DNA from: Gammaproteobacteria bacterium | Lineage (GTDB): Bacteria; Pseudomonadota; Gammaproteobacteria; GRL18 | Assembly (NCBI GenBank): GCA_016744995.1 | Contig: JADGDG010000022.1 | Location: 1 to 64,000, forward strand | Direction: 5' to 3' | DNA: 64,000 nucleotides | Part shown: in pieces, positions 1 to 8,478 of the stretch | Numbering within the stretch: position 1 is the stretch's first letter | Layout: every line of letters begins with the position of its first letter | Made by a program: the position numbers and the translations under genes | The notes under the pieces: generated by a model | Told to the model about the DNA's origin: nothing | What the model saw: only the letters and a program-made list of their open reading frames with translations | Databases searched by the model: none

Positions 1-69
1 TCTCCCCCTTTGATCAACAAGAAAAACATTATGAACTCAACGATCTCTCATTCATAACCGAGTAACAAC

Positions 70-1434
70 ATGCAAAAAGTAAATGAAAGACTCACTCCTG
101 AAGGCAAAATGGACGTATTATCCAAATGGGAAGTCAGTGTCCTGCTCAATGCCAGCAAAGAAAAGTTTGCCAATGAATTCAGAGCCTGTTCTCTGGCCGT
201 ATTAAACACCGGAAGCACAGAAGACAGTGCCAAAGCAGTTCTGGAGCAGTACCCTGATTTTAAAATCGAAGTCATTCAACAGGAAAGAGGCATAAAACTT
301 CAGGTTTGCAATGCCCCGGAACAAGCCTTTGTGGATGGTGAAATGATCATCGGTATTAAAGAGCACCTGTTTTCGGTCTTACGTGATATTGTTTTTGTCG
401 GCAATGAAATCGACACCAATCCTCGTTTTGACTTGAGCAAAGGTGAAGACATCACCAATGCCATTTTTCATATTCTACGCAATGCAAAAGTATTACAAAC
501 CGAAGTGCTGCCTAATATTGCAGTCTGCTGGGGTGGTCACTCAATTAGTCGGGTAGAATACGAATATACCAAAGAAGTCGGTTATCAACTGGGTTTACGC
601 TACTTAAATGTTTGCACAGGCTGTGGCCCCGGAGCAATGAAAGGCCCGATGAAAGGTGCCAATATTGCTCATGCTAAACAACGTATTAGTAATGGACGCT
701 ACATTGGCATTACCGAACCAGGCATTATTGCTGCGGAATCACCCAACCCCATTGTCAATGAACTGGTCATATTACCTGATATTGAAAAACGTCTGGAAGC
801 TTTTGTACGCATGGGCCATGGTGTGGTGGTATTTCCCGGCGGGCCTGGTACGGCAGAGGAAATACTGTATCTTTTGGGGATCCTGCTGCACCCGAAAAAC
901 AAAGAACTGCCCTTTCCTTTAATATTAACCGGACCAAAAAGCAGTGAACAATACTTTAAGCGAATTCATCAATTTATAGAAAAGACACTTGGTTATGAAG
1001 CTCAGCAAAAATACAAAATAATCATTGATGATCCAGCACTGGTGGCTCGTGAAATGAGATCCATGATCGAGGAAGTATCCAACTTCAGACGTGCCACCAG
1101 TGACGCCTATTATTACAACTGGATCATGCATATTGCTAAAGAATTTCAACTGCCCTTTGAGCCGACACATGACAATATGCGCAGCCTTGAACTGCACAAA
1201 GAACAGGAAACCCATCAATTAGCTGCTAACTTACGTCGGGCGTTTTCGGGTATTGTATCGGGAAATGTCAAAGAAGACGGGATACGGTCTATTGAAAAAT
1301 ACGGCAAATTTGAGATCAACGGTGATGAAGAAATTCTCTCACCACTGGATGATTTACTCAGTTCTTTTGTCGAACAAAAGCGCATGAAACTGCCAGGCAG
1401 CGAATACATTCCCTGCTACACCATAGTTAAATAG
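70..1434 (+). CDS. ppnN: Pyrimidine/purine nucleotide 5'-monophosphate nucleosidase
   Basis: A 454-residue protein, the same length as E. coli PpnN (YgdH) and collinear with it as I remember that sequence. PpnN hydrolyses the N-glycosidic bond of nucleoside monophosphates, releasing base and ribose 5-phosphate, and is stimulated by (p)ppGpp. The N-terminal domain is followed by a LOG-type Rossmann core with CWGGHS at about 153-158, TGCGPGAM at about 183-190 and the family signature PGGPGTAEE at 256-264. The C-terminus KLPGSxYIPCY matches the family. It is monocistronic and faces the minus-strand group that follows. Confidence 0.95.
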   Translation: MQKVNERLTPEGKMDVLSKWEVSVLLNASKEKFANEFRACSLAVLNTGSTEDSAKAVLEQYPDFKIEVIQQERGIKLQVCNAPEQAFVDGEMIIGIKEHLFSVLRDIVFVGNEIDTNPRFDLSKGEDITNAIFHILRNAKVLQTEVLPNIAVCWGGHSISRVEYEYTKEVGYQLGLRYLNVCTGCGPGAMKGPMKGANIAHAKQRISNGRYIGITEPGIIAAESPNPIVNELVILPDIEKRLEAFVRMGHGVVVFPGGPGTAEEILYLLGILLHPKNKELPFPLILTGPKSSEQYFKRIHQFIEKTLGYEAQQKYKIIIDDPALVAREMRSMIEEVSNFRRATSDAYYYNWIMHIAKEFQLPFEPTHDNMRSLELHKEQETHQLAANLRRAFSGIVSGNVKEDGIRSIEKYGKFEINGDEEILSPLDDLLSSFVEQKRMKLPGSEYIPCYTIVK

Positions 1435-1506
1435 CACCAGCAGGTAAGGCGGGCTTTTTTTCTACTGAGAGCATAGGCGGTTTCGCCCATGTTTCTCAGA
1501 AATATT

Positions 1507-1908
1507 CTACAACAAGGCCCTGACCTGTTCTGATGTTACAGGTTGAGTCAAAACAGTATCTTCACTAAAATAATCAACATACTGTCCATCCAGCTTAGTG
1601 ATAAACTCTCGTTCCCTCTTACTCACCATAAAAATCAATTCAGGCTGATAATCCGGGTATTTTTGCAGAGTAATTAATAAAGGATCCAGATTACTGATAT
1701 GGTTGCTGCTATAATTGGTTCCAAAAGCATAAAAGAACTCCGCAACAATCACGTCAGGCTTATGTTTCTTCAAGGCACTCATCGCCTTCCTGATAGATGA
1801 AAATTGCAATTCCTCATAACCCATTTCATCATATAAAGCAGATAATTTAGGATGCGCTGGTGACTCTATCACAGAAAAAACAATGGGTTTTGGCAAAATA
1901 AATTCCAA
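1507..1908 (-). CDS. Hypothetical protein, receiver-like
   Basis: A 133-residue protein I do not recognise. The alternation of hydrophobic strands and helices, with 'KPDVIVAEFFY' in the middle and 'PELIFMVS' later, is loosely like a response-regulator receiver fold. The phosphoacceptor Asp is not evident: VAEFF replaces the usual DxxMP. The only start that keeps the whole frame is TTG, 5 bases after the stop of the preceding minus-strand gene (1914-2180). No clear Shine-Dalgarno is seen, so translation may be coupled to that gene. No partner kinase or output domain is nearby. Confidence 0.5.
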   Translation of the reverse strand: MEFILPKPIVFSVIESPAHPKLSALYDEMGYEELQFSSIRKAMSALKKHKPDVIVAEFFYAFGTNYSSNHISNLDPLLITLQKYPDYQPELIFMVSKREREFITKLDGQYVDYFSEDTVLTQPVTSEQVRALL

Positions 1909-1913
1909 TAATC

Positions 1914-2180
1914 TTAAATTCTGGCTGTATCGGTGACGGTATTTATGGAAGAAGGAACCAGCATTCTCAAAACAGACTTTATATTAAAAATACAAAAACC
2001 GCTTTGAGAATACCAGTCCCTGGCAAACCGTACTTTCTCTGCCCGACGCTTAGCCTTGTGAGACTTATCATGAACATGAGATTTTTTCATCAATGGATGA
2101 TCAAACAGAGGGTTTCTTGGTGCTTTTACAGGCGCATCCATACCTTTATTACGCACTTTGCGTTTTCGTTTAGACATCAT
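1914..2180 (-). CDS. Small basic protein, unknown function
   Basis: The start is placed at 2180 (MMSKRKRKVRNK...) because AAGGTGAG lies just upstream on the minus strand; the frame is open further upstream to 2240. The 88-residue product has a strongly basic Lys/Arg/His-rich N-terminal two thirds ('NPLFDHPLMKKSH', 'SHKAKRRAEKV'). It then switches to a hydrophobic tail ('FCIFNIKSVLRMLVPSS'). A 9-bp inverted repeat lies inside the coding sequence near its 3' end. That combination recalls the ribosome-rescue factor ArfA, but similarity to the ArfA core is too weak for a call. Confidence 0.55.
   Translation of the reverse strand: MMSKRKRKVRNKGMDAPVKAPRNPLFDHPLMKKSHVHDKSHKAKRRAEKVRFARDWYSQSGFCIFNIKSVLRMLVPSSINTVTDTARI
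1963..2011 (-). repeat. Inverted repeat inside the 3' part of a coding region
   Basis: Perfect 9-bp arms ATTCTCAAA (1963-1971) and TTTGAGAAT (2003-2011) are separated by 31 bases. In the minus-strand transcript they would fold into a hairpin near the 3' end of the small basic protein gene, at the point where the protein changes from basic to hydrophobic. No U-tract follows directly. A role in mRNA cleavage or transcript truncation is inference. Confidence 0.45.
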
Positions 2181-2261
2181 ACTCACCTTTTTATCAGTCT
2201 GATTAATAAATAGCTTGCTATTAAATGAGTATCTTAACACAAAACAAGTTAATCAAAAGGC

Positions 2262-4520
2262 TCAAATATTATGTCGTTTCACCTTAGGAAAAGTAATGAT
2301 TTTATCCGCACTGATACGATTCATATCCAGATCAGGATTATACTGGCGTAATAACCAGAATGGAATTTTGTAAGTCTTCCGGGTCAAACGCCAGATAGAC
2401 TCCCCGTGGTTTAAACGGTATTTAATGGTATCAACAATTTGGTTTTTTTCAAAAAATGCTTCCTGCAAATTTTTATGATATTGAATCCTCAATGCTTCAA
2501 ATTCATCCGGTGTGACATTTTTAAAGCTCAATTTAAGATGTTTACCAACCACTACTGGTTTACCATACTTCATTTTATTCAAGCGACGTAAATCTCTGGT
2601 TTTTATCTGTAACCATTCAGCATAATGACCCAGCGTTTCAGCCGCCTGTATTTCAATCATTTTGTGATCACTGACCGAGTAATCAGAGGGATCAGCTAAT
2701 AACGAGCGGCTTGCTGCTAGAACTCCATTTTCAACTACTTCAACTTCCTGCGGTTCAGTTATAGCCAATAACTCACCCGTATCAAAAGCTTCAGGTATAT
2801 TTTTAACAGCAGTTTCAGTTTTTATTTTATTATCTGCCGTAGTTAATAGCGTCTTCTCAAGTTCAGCCACTAGCAGTTTTTTCTGCTTCGATATTTCTTC
2901 CTGTTTCACTAAAACCAGTCGCTGTCCCGGATAGATCTTGTTCCTGTTGGGCAAGTTATTTAACGCCAGCAACTGTCTGACACTGATTGCATTCCGTTGT
3001 GCAATCCGCTCCAGGCTATCCCCTTTTTTAACTACATAGAGACCGTCTGAGGCCACCGCAACAGGTTCCTGAACTGGCGTATTTTTTTCTTTGACTTTTA
3101 TTTCTTTAACCGGAGCAGTACCACTTTTTTGTGGTAAAATTAACACCTGACCAACCCGAATAATATGCTTATTGCGCATATTATTACTGGCAACCAGATC
3201 ACTTGTCCGAATTCCATAACGTGCAGCAATAATGGACAGTGTCTGTCCCCGGGTGACCCGATGATAATGATCCGGTTTTTGAAGGGCAAAACGTTTGTCC
3301 TCAGGAATATTCACAAAACCGCTCAACATCCGAGCAATATTGTCAGTTGATGAACGATCAACACGTAGTTTATAGGATTTAGGAATATACTTATTGCCAT
3401 CCAGCACCGCAGGTCTCAGTGCGGGGTTAACATTCATAAACGCAAGCCGGTCAATTTTCAATGCATCAATAATTGTCTCTGCACTGATGAAATCAACTAA
3501 GGGGATCAATTCAAAATCAACAGGTGGATCTAATTTAATATTTTTAAAATAGTGATCCGGCTGTTGTGAGATTTCAACAGCTGCCAGAAAAGAAGGATAA
3601 AAATTACGCGAAGCAAAACCAAAACTACGGCTTTTATAGCGCCGCAAAATTATTGCTATATCGGTCGTGCCTAACTTCTTTGCCGCCCGGCGCATACCTG
3701 CGGCACCATGATTATAGGCTGTCATTGCCATAGGCCAGGTTCCGGTCACAGCATAATTATTTTTTAATAATCGTGCTGCAGAACGAGTGGCAATAAAGGG
3801 GTCGAGTCGTTCATCCAGAACATGATCAACCCGCATATAGCGACGTCCAGTGGAACGGGTAAACTGCCACATACCAGCCGCCCCTACTTTTGAGTAAGCT
3901 TTATAATTAAAAGAAGACTCAACATGAGGCAAAGCTGCAATTTCCAGAGGCAGATCCATTTCTTTTAATATACTGAGAATATAAGGCTTCCAACGCCCGG
4001 AACGGATCAATCCAGCTTTAAATTTATTAGCTTGTCCCAGCTGAAAGCGAATGCGTTTTTTTGCCTTGTTTAATTCTTTATAGGTAACATTTTCAGGCCA
4101 TAAAGCAAGCACCCTTTTTTCTTCTTTGCTTAAGTGTAGTGATTTTAGATTTTTTTTAGGGCTCTTTTTAACAGCCAGGCTTAACTTGCCAAGTATCTTT
4201 TTATATTTAGTTTTATATTTTTTAGTGTATCGTGAACGCGCTTTATAGCTTAGGTTAGGAGGGATTTTTATGGTCTCATAAACCACAGATAAATCTGCAT
4301 TATCATGGATAAAACCTTCTGAAGTTGAAATTTTAGTATATACCTGCTTCCAGAAGCGAACATCTTTTTCAATGGCTGGAGGTTTTGGAAACAACTTTGA
4401 CGAAAATAAATAAGAATGTGCCGTCATTGACAACACACATAGAAATAGTCCAATAAAAATAAGAGCAGAAGTTCGCCTGCGTCTTAGCACAAAAAAACTG
4501 CTCTCAGGTGGTTTTTTCAT
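2262..4520 (-). CDS. mltD: MltD-type membrane-bound lytic murein transglycosylase with LysM repeats
   Basis: A 752-residue protein that cleaves the MurNAc-GlcNAc bond of peptidoglycan. It has an N-terminal membrane segment at about 18-36. The SLT domain spans about 185-310 with the catalytic Glu at 201 (LPHVESSFN), followed by GAAGMWQFT and MTAYNHG. LysM peptidoglycan-binding repeats lie at about 419-463 and 495-538, with a final LysM-like unit at about 705-750 (NHGESIWRL) and a degenerate one near 629-670. It is much longer than E. coli MltD (about 450 residues), with a Lys-rich linker ahead of the SLT domain. No lipobox Cys is obvious, so anchoring is probably by the N-terminal helix. Confidence 0.9.
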   Translation of the reverse strand: MKKPPESSFFVLRRRRTSALIFIGLFLCVLSMTAHSYLFSSKLFPKPPAIEKDVRFWKQVYTKISTSEGFIHDNADLSVVYETIKIPPNLSYKARSRYTKKYKTKYKKILGKLSLAVKKSPKKNLKSLHLSKEEKRVLALWPENVTYKELNKAKKRIRFQLGQANKFKAGLIRSGRWKPYILSILKEMDLPLEIAALPHVESSFNYKAYSKVGAAGMWQFTRSTGRRYMRVDHVLDERLDPFIATRSAARLLKNNYAVTGTWPMAMTAYNHGAAGMRRAAKKLGTTDIAIILRRYKSRSFGFASRNFYPSFLAAVEISQQPDHYFKNIKLDPPVDFELIPLVDFISAETIIDALKIDRLAFMNVNPALRPAVLDGNKYIPKSYKLRVDRSSTDNIARMLSGFVNIPEDKRFALQKPDHYHRVTRGQTLSIIAARYGIRTSDLVASNNMRNKHIIRVGQVLILPQKSGTAPVKEIKVKEKNTPVQEPVAVASDGLYVVKKGDSLERIAQRNAISVRQLLALNNLPNRNKIYPGQRLVLVKQEEISKQKKLLVAELEKTLLTTADNKIKTETAVKNIPEAFDTGELLAITEPQEVEVVENGVLAASRSLLADPSDYSVSDHKMIEIQAAETLGHYAEWLQIKTRDLRRLNKMKYGKPVVVGKHLKLSFKNVTPDEFEALRIQYHKNLQEAFFEKNQIVDTIKYRLNHGESIWRLTRKTYKIPFWLLRQYNPDLDMNRISADKIITFPKVKRHNI

Positions 4521-4545
4521 TCGAATATTATTCCAGTTTTATTAA

Positions 4546-5091
4546 TTACCACATAAGATCATCGGGGATTTCATAATCTGCATAAAAATCATCCGTTTCA
4601 CCAACTTGCTCTGCAGGATCATTACGTAAAATAATATACTTTACATCCCGCTGCTTTATTTTATCAGCCACTGGTGCTGGTATGATTTCATACTGCCCGT
4701 CAATCTTCACAATGGCCAGCTTTCCCTGAGCTATATGATCATGAGTATCCTGAGTCACAAAAACTCGTTTAATATTTTTATTATCCTCAAAGTTATAGGC
4801 CAGATCGTCACCATTTCCCTTGGCCACTTTATTGCTTTGAATCAGCTGTTTTATCTGTGCAACAATCGCTTTTTGCTGAGATTTTTCATCACGTTGGCGA
4901 TTTAATTCCCTATCGTGTGCAGCCTTCTCCTGCATCGCCTTAGACGCCAGCTCTTTGGCTTCATCCACCACAACCTGATTATTGCTGCGCTGATGTTTCA
5001 TCTTTTTATGTTTTGCATTCTTAGCCTTATTAGCCTTATTTTTATCCACTAATCCGGCCTTAAGCAACTGATCCTGAAGCGCATTACCCAC
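4546..5091 (-). CDS. yaiL: DUF2058 family protein (YaiL-like)
   Basis: A 181-residue protein matching E. coli YaiL (179 residues) from 'LQDQLLKAGLV' at the N-terminus to the family-typical end 'IPDDLMW'. The middle (about 25-85) is highly charged and probably helical. The C-terminal half carries 'YNFEDNKNIKRVFV' and 'PAPVADKIKQRD'. The start is GTG, supported by AGAGG eight bases upstream. The family is associated with nucleic acid, but its biochemical role is unsettled. It lies just upstream of the mltD-like gene on the same strand and may be cotranscribed with it. Confidence 0.88.
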   Translation of the reverse strand: MGNALQDQLLKAGLVDKNKANKAKNAKHKKMKHQRSNNQVVVDEAKELASKAMQEKAAHDRELNRQRDEKSQQKAIVAQIKQLIQSNKVAKGNGDDLAYNFEDNKNIKRVFVTQDTHDHIAQGKLAIVKIDGQYEIIPAPVADKIKQRDVKYIILRNDPAEQVGETDDFYADYEIPDDLMW

Positions 5092-5358
5092 AAAAATATC
5101 CTCTTAAATCAAACCATCTTATCACAAAAAAGTTTCCTGAAACCAGCCCCATATCCTTAAAGAAAAACCAGGGTTCAAGTCAATATCCAGAGCTGATTTC
5201 AGCAGATACAAAACCAACAAACCCATTAAAATAGAAAACGAAAAAACCACTGCTCAACAAAGTAGCATCACTGGCAAAATTCAACGCTTCAAAGCCATCA
5301 CTTTGATGTATTATTCATACGGATGCTAATTAAGAGCATGGATCCTTAAATGGCTGGA

Positions 5359-6528
5359 TTAACTATCGACGCCGAATAGATCGCGGGTGTAGATTTTGTC
5401 TTTTACGTCACTGAGATCATCGGTCATGCGGTTGGCGATAATAACATCAGGGAGTTTTTTAAATTCTTCTAAATCATTGATAACTTTTGAGTGAAAGAAT
5501 TCTTCTTGGTGGAATTCTGGCTCATAAATGATGACTTCAATACCTTTGGCTTTAATGCGTTTCATAATGCCCTGAATCGCCGATGAGCGGAAGTTGTCTG
5601 ATCCGGCTTTCATAATGAGTCGGTAGATGCCGACAGTTTTGGGGCCCATTTTAATAACACTATCAGCAATAAAATCTTTACGTGTAGTGTTGGCGTCAAC
5701 AATGGCGCTGATAAGATTATTGGGGACATCCTGGTAGTTGGCCAGCAATTGTTTGGTGTCTTTGGGCAGACAGTAACCACCATAACCAAAGGATGGGTTG
5801 TTGTAGTGAGAGCCGATACGGGAATCCAGGCTCACACCTTCAATGATATGACGAGTGTTTAGACTATGAGTGGCACAATAAGTATCAAGCTCATTAAAGT
5901 ATGAAACTCGCATAGCCAGGTAGGTGTTGGAAAACAGTTTAACGGCTTCAGCTTCTGTGGAATCGGTATAAAGAATATCAATGTTTTCTTTTAATGCGCC
6001 CCGGGCAAGAAGAGAGGCAAATTTTTCTGCGCGTTCGCTTTCTTCACCTATGATGATACGGGAAGGATACAGGTTATCGTAGAGCGCCTTGCCTTCTCTG
6101 AGAAATTCCGGTGAGAAAAAAATATTTTTACAGTTAAATTCTTCTTTGATATGTTGTGTGTAACCTACCGGGATGGTTGATTTGATCACCATGACGGCAT
6201 CGGGGTTAATGGCCATTACATCTTTTATGACAGACTCAACTGTTTTGGTGTTAAAGGAGTTGTTTTCGGTATCGTAGTCTGTGGGGGTAGCAATGACAAC
6301 ATAGTCGGCATTGGTATAGGCATCCTCTTTGTCCAGGGTGGCACGATAATTCAGGGGCTTATTTTTGAGGTAGGCTTCGATTTCGTCATCGGCAATGGGT
6401 GAGATTTTTTTATTAAGCATCTCAACTTTTTCAGCAACCACATCCAGAGTGACGACTTCATTGTGTTGTGCGAGTAGGATACCATTTGACAGGCCGACGT
6501 AGCCTGAACCTGCAACTGCAATTTTCAT
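5359..6528 (-). CDS. ugd: UDP-glucose 6-dehydrogenase
   Basis: A 389-residue protein of the short (E. coli-type, 388 residues) UDP-glucose dehydrogenase class. It oxidises UDP-glucose to UDP-glucuronate with two NAD+, supplying capsule, EPS or lipid A sugar precursors. The N-terminal Rossmann motif is GSGYVGLS (7-14). SPEFLREG, the substrate-binding [15 protein letters not shown] with the catalytic Cys, and the NAD-half ending YTRDLF are all present. No glycosyltransferase follows, but the remnant upstream (6555-6845) resembles an EPS tyrosine kinase end, so ugd may be the survivor of a polysaccharide locus. Confidence 0.96.
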   Translation of the reverse strand: MKIAVAGSGYVGLSNGILLAQHNEVVTLDVVAEKVEMLNKKISPIADDEIEAYLKNKPLNYRATLDKEDAYTNADYVVIATPTDYDTENNSFNTKTVESVIKDVMAINPDAVMVIKSTIPVGYTQHIKEEFNCKNIFFSPEFLREGKALYDNLYPSRIIIGEESERAEKFASLLARGALKENIDILYTDSTEAEAVKLFSNTYLAMRVSYFNELDTYCATHSLNTRHIIEGVSLDSRIGSHYNNPSFGYGGYCLPKDTKQLLANYQDVPNNLISAIVDANTTRKDFIADSVIKMGPKTVGIYRLIMKAGSDNFRSSAIQGIMKRIKAKGIEVIIYEPEFHQEEFFHSKVINDLEEFKKLPDVIIANRMTDDLSDVKDKIYTRDLFGVDS

Positions 6529-6554
6529 ATTTTTCCCTGCTTTATTATTTATTA

Positions 6555-6845
6555 TTAATTATTAATCGGTATAACCATAGTTGCTGTAGTAGCCGTTGCA
6601 GTACTCGCAATATAGTATTTCTCAGCTTTTGTAATATTAAGCTGGTTCAGAACAACACCTGAAATATTGGCGTCAATGACCGCTTCTTCAAAACTTTGAA
6701 AACTCAGGCCCTGATGGAAGTCAGCAATAGCAGAACTGTTCATAAAGAGAGCTGTCAGTTGTCGGTTGTTGAAAGCACATTTTAGCACTGTTCCAGTACT
6801 TGTGGTAGAGAGCAGACGAGATAAGCCAGGGCGATCGCACTTAAC
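6555..6845 (-). pseudogene. Decayed 3' fragment, possibly of a bacterial tyrosine autokinase (Wzc/CpsD type)
   Basis: The frame is open from an in-frame stop at 6846-6848 but has no convincing start (only an internal GTG at 6788). It reads 'CDRPGLSRLLS' near the beginning and 'SFEEAVIDANISGVVLNQLN' near the end. These recall the D-RRPGLS and GVVLN segments of Wzc/CpsD-type BY-kinases, but the P-loop, Walker B and most of the core are missing, and the usual Tyr cluster is reduced to one YY. Its position immediately upstream of ugd suits an exopolysaccharide locus. The identification is weak. Confidence 0.35.
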
Positions 6846-6986
6846 TTATCTTGACAAAGAGCTGTGTATTTGATCTATTACTGTCATTTGAACGGGAGTA
6901 AATCATGTCAGTTCAGGCAACAACATCCATGATAAAGGTTTGAAAAAAGCATCTGTTCATATGGTCGGTGCCTGAGCCTGTGAAAA

Positions 6987-7517
6987 TTATTTTGCTTCAT
7001 AGGTAAATTTCTGACCTCCGACACTGGCTGCTGCCATTAAACCTCCTTTAAAGTCAGTGAATATTGCTACGCCATTATTGTATTTTGTTTGTGTTGCTAC
7101 GCCAGATTTAACTGCTACGGCTGATGCCTGGGCGCCCAGGGCATAACTGCCTTTAATAAACTCTTCATAATCAGACTGTTTCTGGAAAAAGATAATCTCA
7201 CGATAGGCTTCTGCACCCACTTGCCAGCCAACACTGACCTGAGTCATTTTTGTAAAACCTGTGACCACACCCTGTTTATAAACAACCCCTTCACCATGTG
7301 CACCACCCACGATGAAGCCTGCTTTCCCGATGGTTGGAAAGACAGCGTAGCCATAAGCTTGTTTAAAAAAGTTATCGATAGATTTATCTTTTGTTAGAAA
7401 ATGTGCCAATGTTTCATTGGCTTTTGTTTCTGCATTGGCATCCCATGCCCATACGCTGGTAGTTGAAAAAGTGAAAATCAATAAACAGGCCAGCAGTATT
7501 TTTTGTCTCATTTTCAT
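6987..7517 (-). CDS. Exported SYLF-domain (Ysc84-like) protein
   Basis: A 176-residue protein with a signal peptide at about 1-24 (cleavage after VWA). The SYLF/Ysc84 domain covers the rest: 'AYGYAVFPTIGKAGFIVGGAHGEG', 'VSVGWQVGAEAYREIIFF' and the closing 'FTDFKGGLMAAASVGGQKFTY'. Bacterial members are small periplasmic or outer-membrane-associated proteins whose eukaryotic relatives bind lipid; the bacterial role is not established. It stands alone and is divergent from frdC. Confidence 0.88.
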   Translation of the reverse strand: MKMRQKILLACLLIFTFSTTSVWAWDANAETKANETLAHFLTKDKSIDNFFKQAYGYAVFPTIGKAGFIVGGAHGEGVVYKQGVVTGFTKMTQVSVGWQVGAEAYREIIFFQKQSDYEEFIKGSYALGAQASAVAVKSGVATQTKYNNGVAIFTDFKGGLMAAASVGGQKFTYEAK

Positions 7518-7637
7518 TGTAAAATTCCTTGATGATATTTTGTGACTAATGAAAGCCTGCCCATTTCAAATGGATAGACACCCATGATAATAGTTCACTC
7601 TGACAACAACAGCTACTATTAACTGAAAATTTTTAAT

Positions 7638-7649
7638 TATCAGCTGATA
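7638..7649. promoter_or_regulatory. Palindrome upstream of frdCAB, possible operator
   Basis: A perfect 12-bp palindrome TATCAGCTGATA lies 55 bases upstream of frdC, in the divergent region with the SYLF gene. TTGATACGATAGG follows it and shares only the left half of the FNR consensus (TTGAT-N4-ATCAA). The same core, AATTATCAGCTGA, recurs upstream of thrS near 33168, so it may be coincidental. A regulatory role is inferred only from position. Confidence 0.25.
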
Positions 7650-7704
7650 TTTGATACGATAGGTTTGTATTCTTCAGCCACGCTAATAATTCAGAGGCAA
7701 TTCC

Positions 7705-8478
7705 ATGAGACATGACAGGGAGCATAAGAGTGTTGCTGCTTATTTGTGCGGTTACATCAGTCATATGCCAGCACGCCTGGATTTTCTGCAAAGTATGACC
7801 GGCTTGATCCTGGCTTTATTTATTGCCGCCCATCTGCTTTTTGAAGCCAGTATTATCATCAGTAAAGATGCCATGTATGCTGTCACACGATTATTTGAAG
7901 GCTATTATTTTTTTGGTGAGTCTTATCCGGGGATCATTTCATTTCTTGCTGCGGCTATTTTTTTGCTGTTTATACTGCATGCCATGCTGGCCATCCGAAA
8001 ATTTCCCTCCAGTTATCGTCAATATCAACTCTTTATGAGTCATATGCAGCACATTGAGCACGGTGATACCAGGCTTTGGTTTTATCAGGCGATTACCGGC
8101 TTTATGATGTTTTTTCTGGGCTCTGTACATTTGTATATAATGATGACCCAGTCTTCTGATATCGGCCCTTATGCCTCAGCGGATCGTATTTATAGTGACT
8201 GGATGTGGCCACTGTATTTGTTGCTTTTAATCTGTGTCATTTTACATGCAGCAATTGGACTGTATCGACTGGCTCTTAAATGGGGAATATTTGAAGGTGC
8301 CAGACCGAAACAGCGCCGGAAGTTGCTGAGAAAACTGATGTTTATCACTCTGTTTGTTTATCTGGGAATTAGTCTGATGTCTCTGGGTACTTATATGGTC
8401 ATCGGTTATCAACATTCTGATCGAGCTGGTGAACGTTTTATCTTAAGTAACGAACAGCCTGCAGAGGTACAACCATGA
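7705..8478 (+). CDS. frdC: Quinol:fumarate reductase diheme cytochrome b subunit (epsilonproteobacterial type)
   Basis: A 257-residue membrane subunit with five hydrophobic helices, matching Wolinella succinogenes FrdC (256 residues) at a constant one-residue offset. All four heme b ligands are present (His43, 92, 142, 181, equivalent to Wolinella 44, 93, 143, 182), as is Glu65 at the menaquinol site (Wolinella Glu66). The position equivalent to Wolinella Glu180, the key residue of the proposed transmembrane proton pathway, is Ile179 (CVILH). The subunit anchors FrdAB and passes electrons from quinol. It overlaps frdA by 4 bases (ATGA), so the two are translationally coupled. Confidence 0.95.
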   Translation: MRHDREHKSVAAYLCGYISHMPARLDFLQSMTGLILALFIAAHLLFEASIIISKDAMYAVTRLFEGYYFFGESYPGIISFLAAAIFLLFILHAMLAIRKFPSSYRQYQLFMSHMQHIEHGDTRLWFYQAITGFMMFFLGSVHLYIMMTQSSDIGPYASADRIYSDWMWPLYLLLLICVILHAAIGLYRLALKWGIFEGARPKQRRKLLRKLMFITLFVYLGISLMSLGTYMVIGYQHSDRAGERFILSNEQPAEVQP

